From assembly GCA_028687335.1 (NCBI GenBank), contig JAQUAI010000001.1, forward strand, positions 124,001 to 188,000: a stretch of DNA of 64,000 nucleotides, written 5' to 3'. The notes beneath the pieces were generated by a model that saw only the letters and a list, made by a program, of their open reading frames with translations, did not search any database and was not told where the DNA came from. Origin of the DNA: Gallionella sp. (lineage in GTDB: Bacteria; Pseudomonadota; Gammaproteobacteria; Burkholderiales; Gallionellaceae). Shown here in pieces: positions 63,031 through 64,000 of this stretch. Numbering within the stretch: the stretch's first letter is position 1; every line of letters starts with the position of its first letter. The position numbers and the translations under genes are program-made.

Positions 63031-64000
63031 TCAATCAGTGGCGATTTGCGCCAGCGTACATTCGATTTCGTCAAACAGCGGGCGTTGATTTATCTCGGGG
63101 GTGGCGCAGCGTTGTTGTAATACGCGCAATGCGGCAACGGCGGTGCGGGTCTCGGCTGTTGCGTCGCAGCGATCTAATAATTCTTCCAGCAGGCAGGCAT
63201 AGGCGCGTACTTCGATGCGTTGTAATGCGGTGGCTTGTTGTGTGTTTTTCGGCAAAAACGAGGCCGCGCCAAAGTCGCCCAAGAGGCTGTCGCCTTGTTC
63301 GTTCCACAATATGTTGTGCGCGTACAAATCGCCGTGCGTGATGCCTTGCGCGTGCAGGTGTGCGGCTACGGCGGCGATACCGCGTGCGATGTTGAGTGCG
63401 GTGGAAAAGTCGAACCGTGTTTCAGCGGGGTAGATGTCGCGCGTGCACGATTCCAAACTGGGCGGCCCTGCCAGATTGCGGAAGCTGGGTTCGATGAGTG
63501 ACATGACCAGCCCCGGTGTTTGTTCGGGATGGTCGGCAAGTTTACCGATGACAGGGATGAGTCCGGGGTGCGCGCCCGCCGCGATGCAGGCGGCTTTTTC
63601 GCTGCGCGGTAGGCCGTCGCTGGTGAGCGCACCTTTGAATATTTTTACCGCTACGGCGACATCGTTGGTGTGGTGATGAGCACGGTAGATGATGCCGGAT
63701 GCGCCTTCGCCCAGCTTGTGTTGTAAAGCGAGCGTGTGCCACTCGATCTGGGTGACGGGTAGTTGTGCCAGTGCGGCGACTTCGTGGCTATCGCTGCACG
63801 GGTTGCCGGAGTAGGCCAGCCAAGCCAGACGCGGCATTTCAAACAGCCAAGCCGGTAAGTACGCGAAACGGTTCGCGGCGATGCGCAGTAATTCAAGATT
63901 TTTGCATGCAGCCAGTTCGTCCGGCAGTTGCGTGAGTTGGTTGCCTGCCAGCATGAGTTTTTGCAGGTGCTCGCACTGGCCGAGCTCGGCGGGAATGGTG
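63031..64000 (-). CDS. leucine-rich repeat protein kinase, C-terminal part
   Basis: The frame is open to the window edge, so the N-terminus is missing; 322 residues are seen. It begins in leucine-rich repeats (TIPAELGQCEHLQKLMLAGN, LPDELAACKNLELLRIAANR) and passes into a small protein-kinase-like domain. There the glycine loop LGEGASGIIYRA, the lysine of VAVKIFKG, HGDLYAHNIL (HRD-like catalytic loop, Asp present) and GDFGAASFL (DFG) are all present. It should be an active Ser/Thr or similar kinase. LRR-kinase fusions are scarce in bacteria and of unknown function. An atypical HGD replaces HRD. Confidence 0.85.
   Translation of the reverse strand, partial: TIPAELGQCEHLQKLMLAGNQLTQLPDELAACKNLELLRIAANRFAYLPAWLFEMPRLAWLAYSGNPCSDSHEVAALAQLPVTQIEWHTLALQHKLGEGASGIIYRAHHHTNDVAVAVKIFKGALTSDGLPRSEKAACIAAGAHPGLIPVIGKLADHPEQTPGLVMSLIEPSFRNLAGPPSLESCTRDIYPAETRFDFSTALNIARGIAAVAAHLHAQGITHGDLYAHNILWNEQGDSLLGDFGAASFLPKNTQQATALQRIEVRAYACLLEELLDRCDATAETRTAVAALRVLQQRCATPEINQRPLFDEIECTLAQIATD

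Noticed and set aside
1-64000. CRISPR arrays, complete insertion sequences, rRNA operons
   Set aside because: I looked for regularly spaced repeats, transposase motifs and rRNA sequence and found none. The repeats present are REP-like palindromes, not CRISPR.

Overview
The window reads as chromosomal DNA of a betaproteobacterium. The gene orders dxs-folE2, pcnB-folK-deoxynucleoside kinase-panB-panC-panD, and tpiA-secG-tRNA-Leu(GAG)-nuoA..N with separate nuoC and nuoD all fit that class. The iron-oxidising or nitrifying branch (Gallionellaceae/Nitrosomonadales) is my best guess from overall gene content. That guess is inference and no 16S gene is present.

Layout. Bases 1-8100 hold isoprenoid (dxs end), folate (folE2, folK) and pantothenate (panB, panC, panD) genes, poly(A) polymerase and tpiA. 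secG, tRNA-Leu(GAG) and the complete 14-gene NADH dehydrogenase operon follow (8128-22955), closed by a strong terminator. Next come NfeD and SPFH membrane proteins, a FapA-like protein, a Nudix hydrolase, and amtB behind a sigma-54 promoter and an NtrC-like site. A decayed GGDEF gene and a CHASE2 protein lie upstream of a two-gene type II restriction-modification system (30364-32112) that is AT-richer than its surroundings. An envelope cluster follows (SH3 protein, M48 protease, ydbH-ynbE-ydbL), then trxC, nadC and clpB with a clear sigma-32 promoter.

Bases 40800-49300 are rich in nucleotide signalling. A class III nucleotidyl cyclase with ankyrin-like repeats is transcribed through a c-di-GMP-I (GEMM) riboswitch, and a 7TMR-DISM diguanylate cyclase lies nearby. 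Between them are a DEDDy exonuclease, an rlmN-like radical SAM gene carrying an in-frame palindromic repeat, pfkA, and an unlisted-size 45-residue Lys/His-rich protein. The last 15 kb is accessory: an antitoxin whose toxin partner has a nonsense codon, a NERD fragment, a GNAT acetyltransferase, an M18 aminopeptidase, and a DUF4143 ATPase. It also holds a tightly overlapping three-gene operon (cytosine-5 methyltransferase, MORC-like GHKL ATPase, uncharacterised Rossmann-like protein), which is the best candidate here for a little-described defence system. A methyltransferase gene whose SAM-binding motif I has been replaced by a palindromic element, an ORF6N protein, a patatin lipoprotein, a haem-binding PAS-GGDEF protein and the end of an LRR-kinase gene finish the window.

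Dispersed palindromic repeats of several families lie in the intergenic regions and, in two cases, inside genes. Signalling is the strongest functional theme: two intact diguanylate cyclases, one GGDEF relic, one c-di-GMP riboswitch, one class III cyclase and one CHASE2 sensor.
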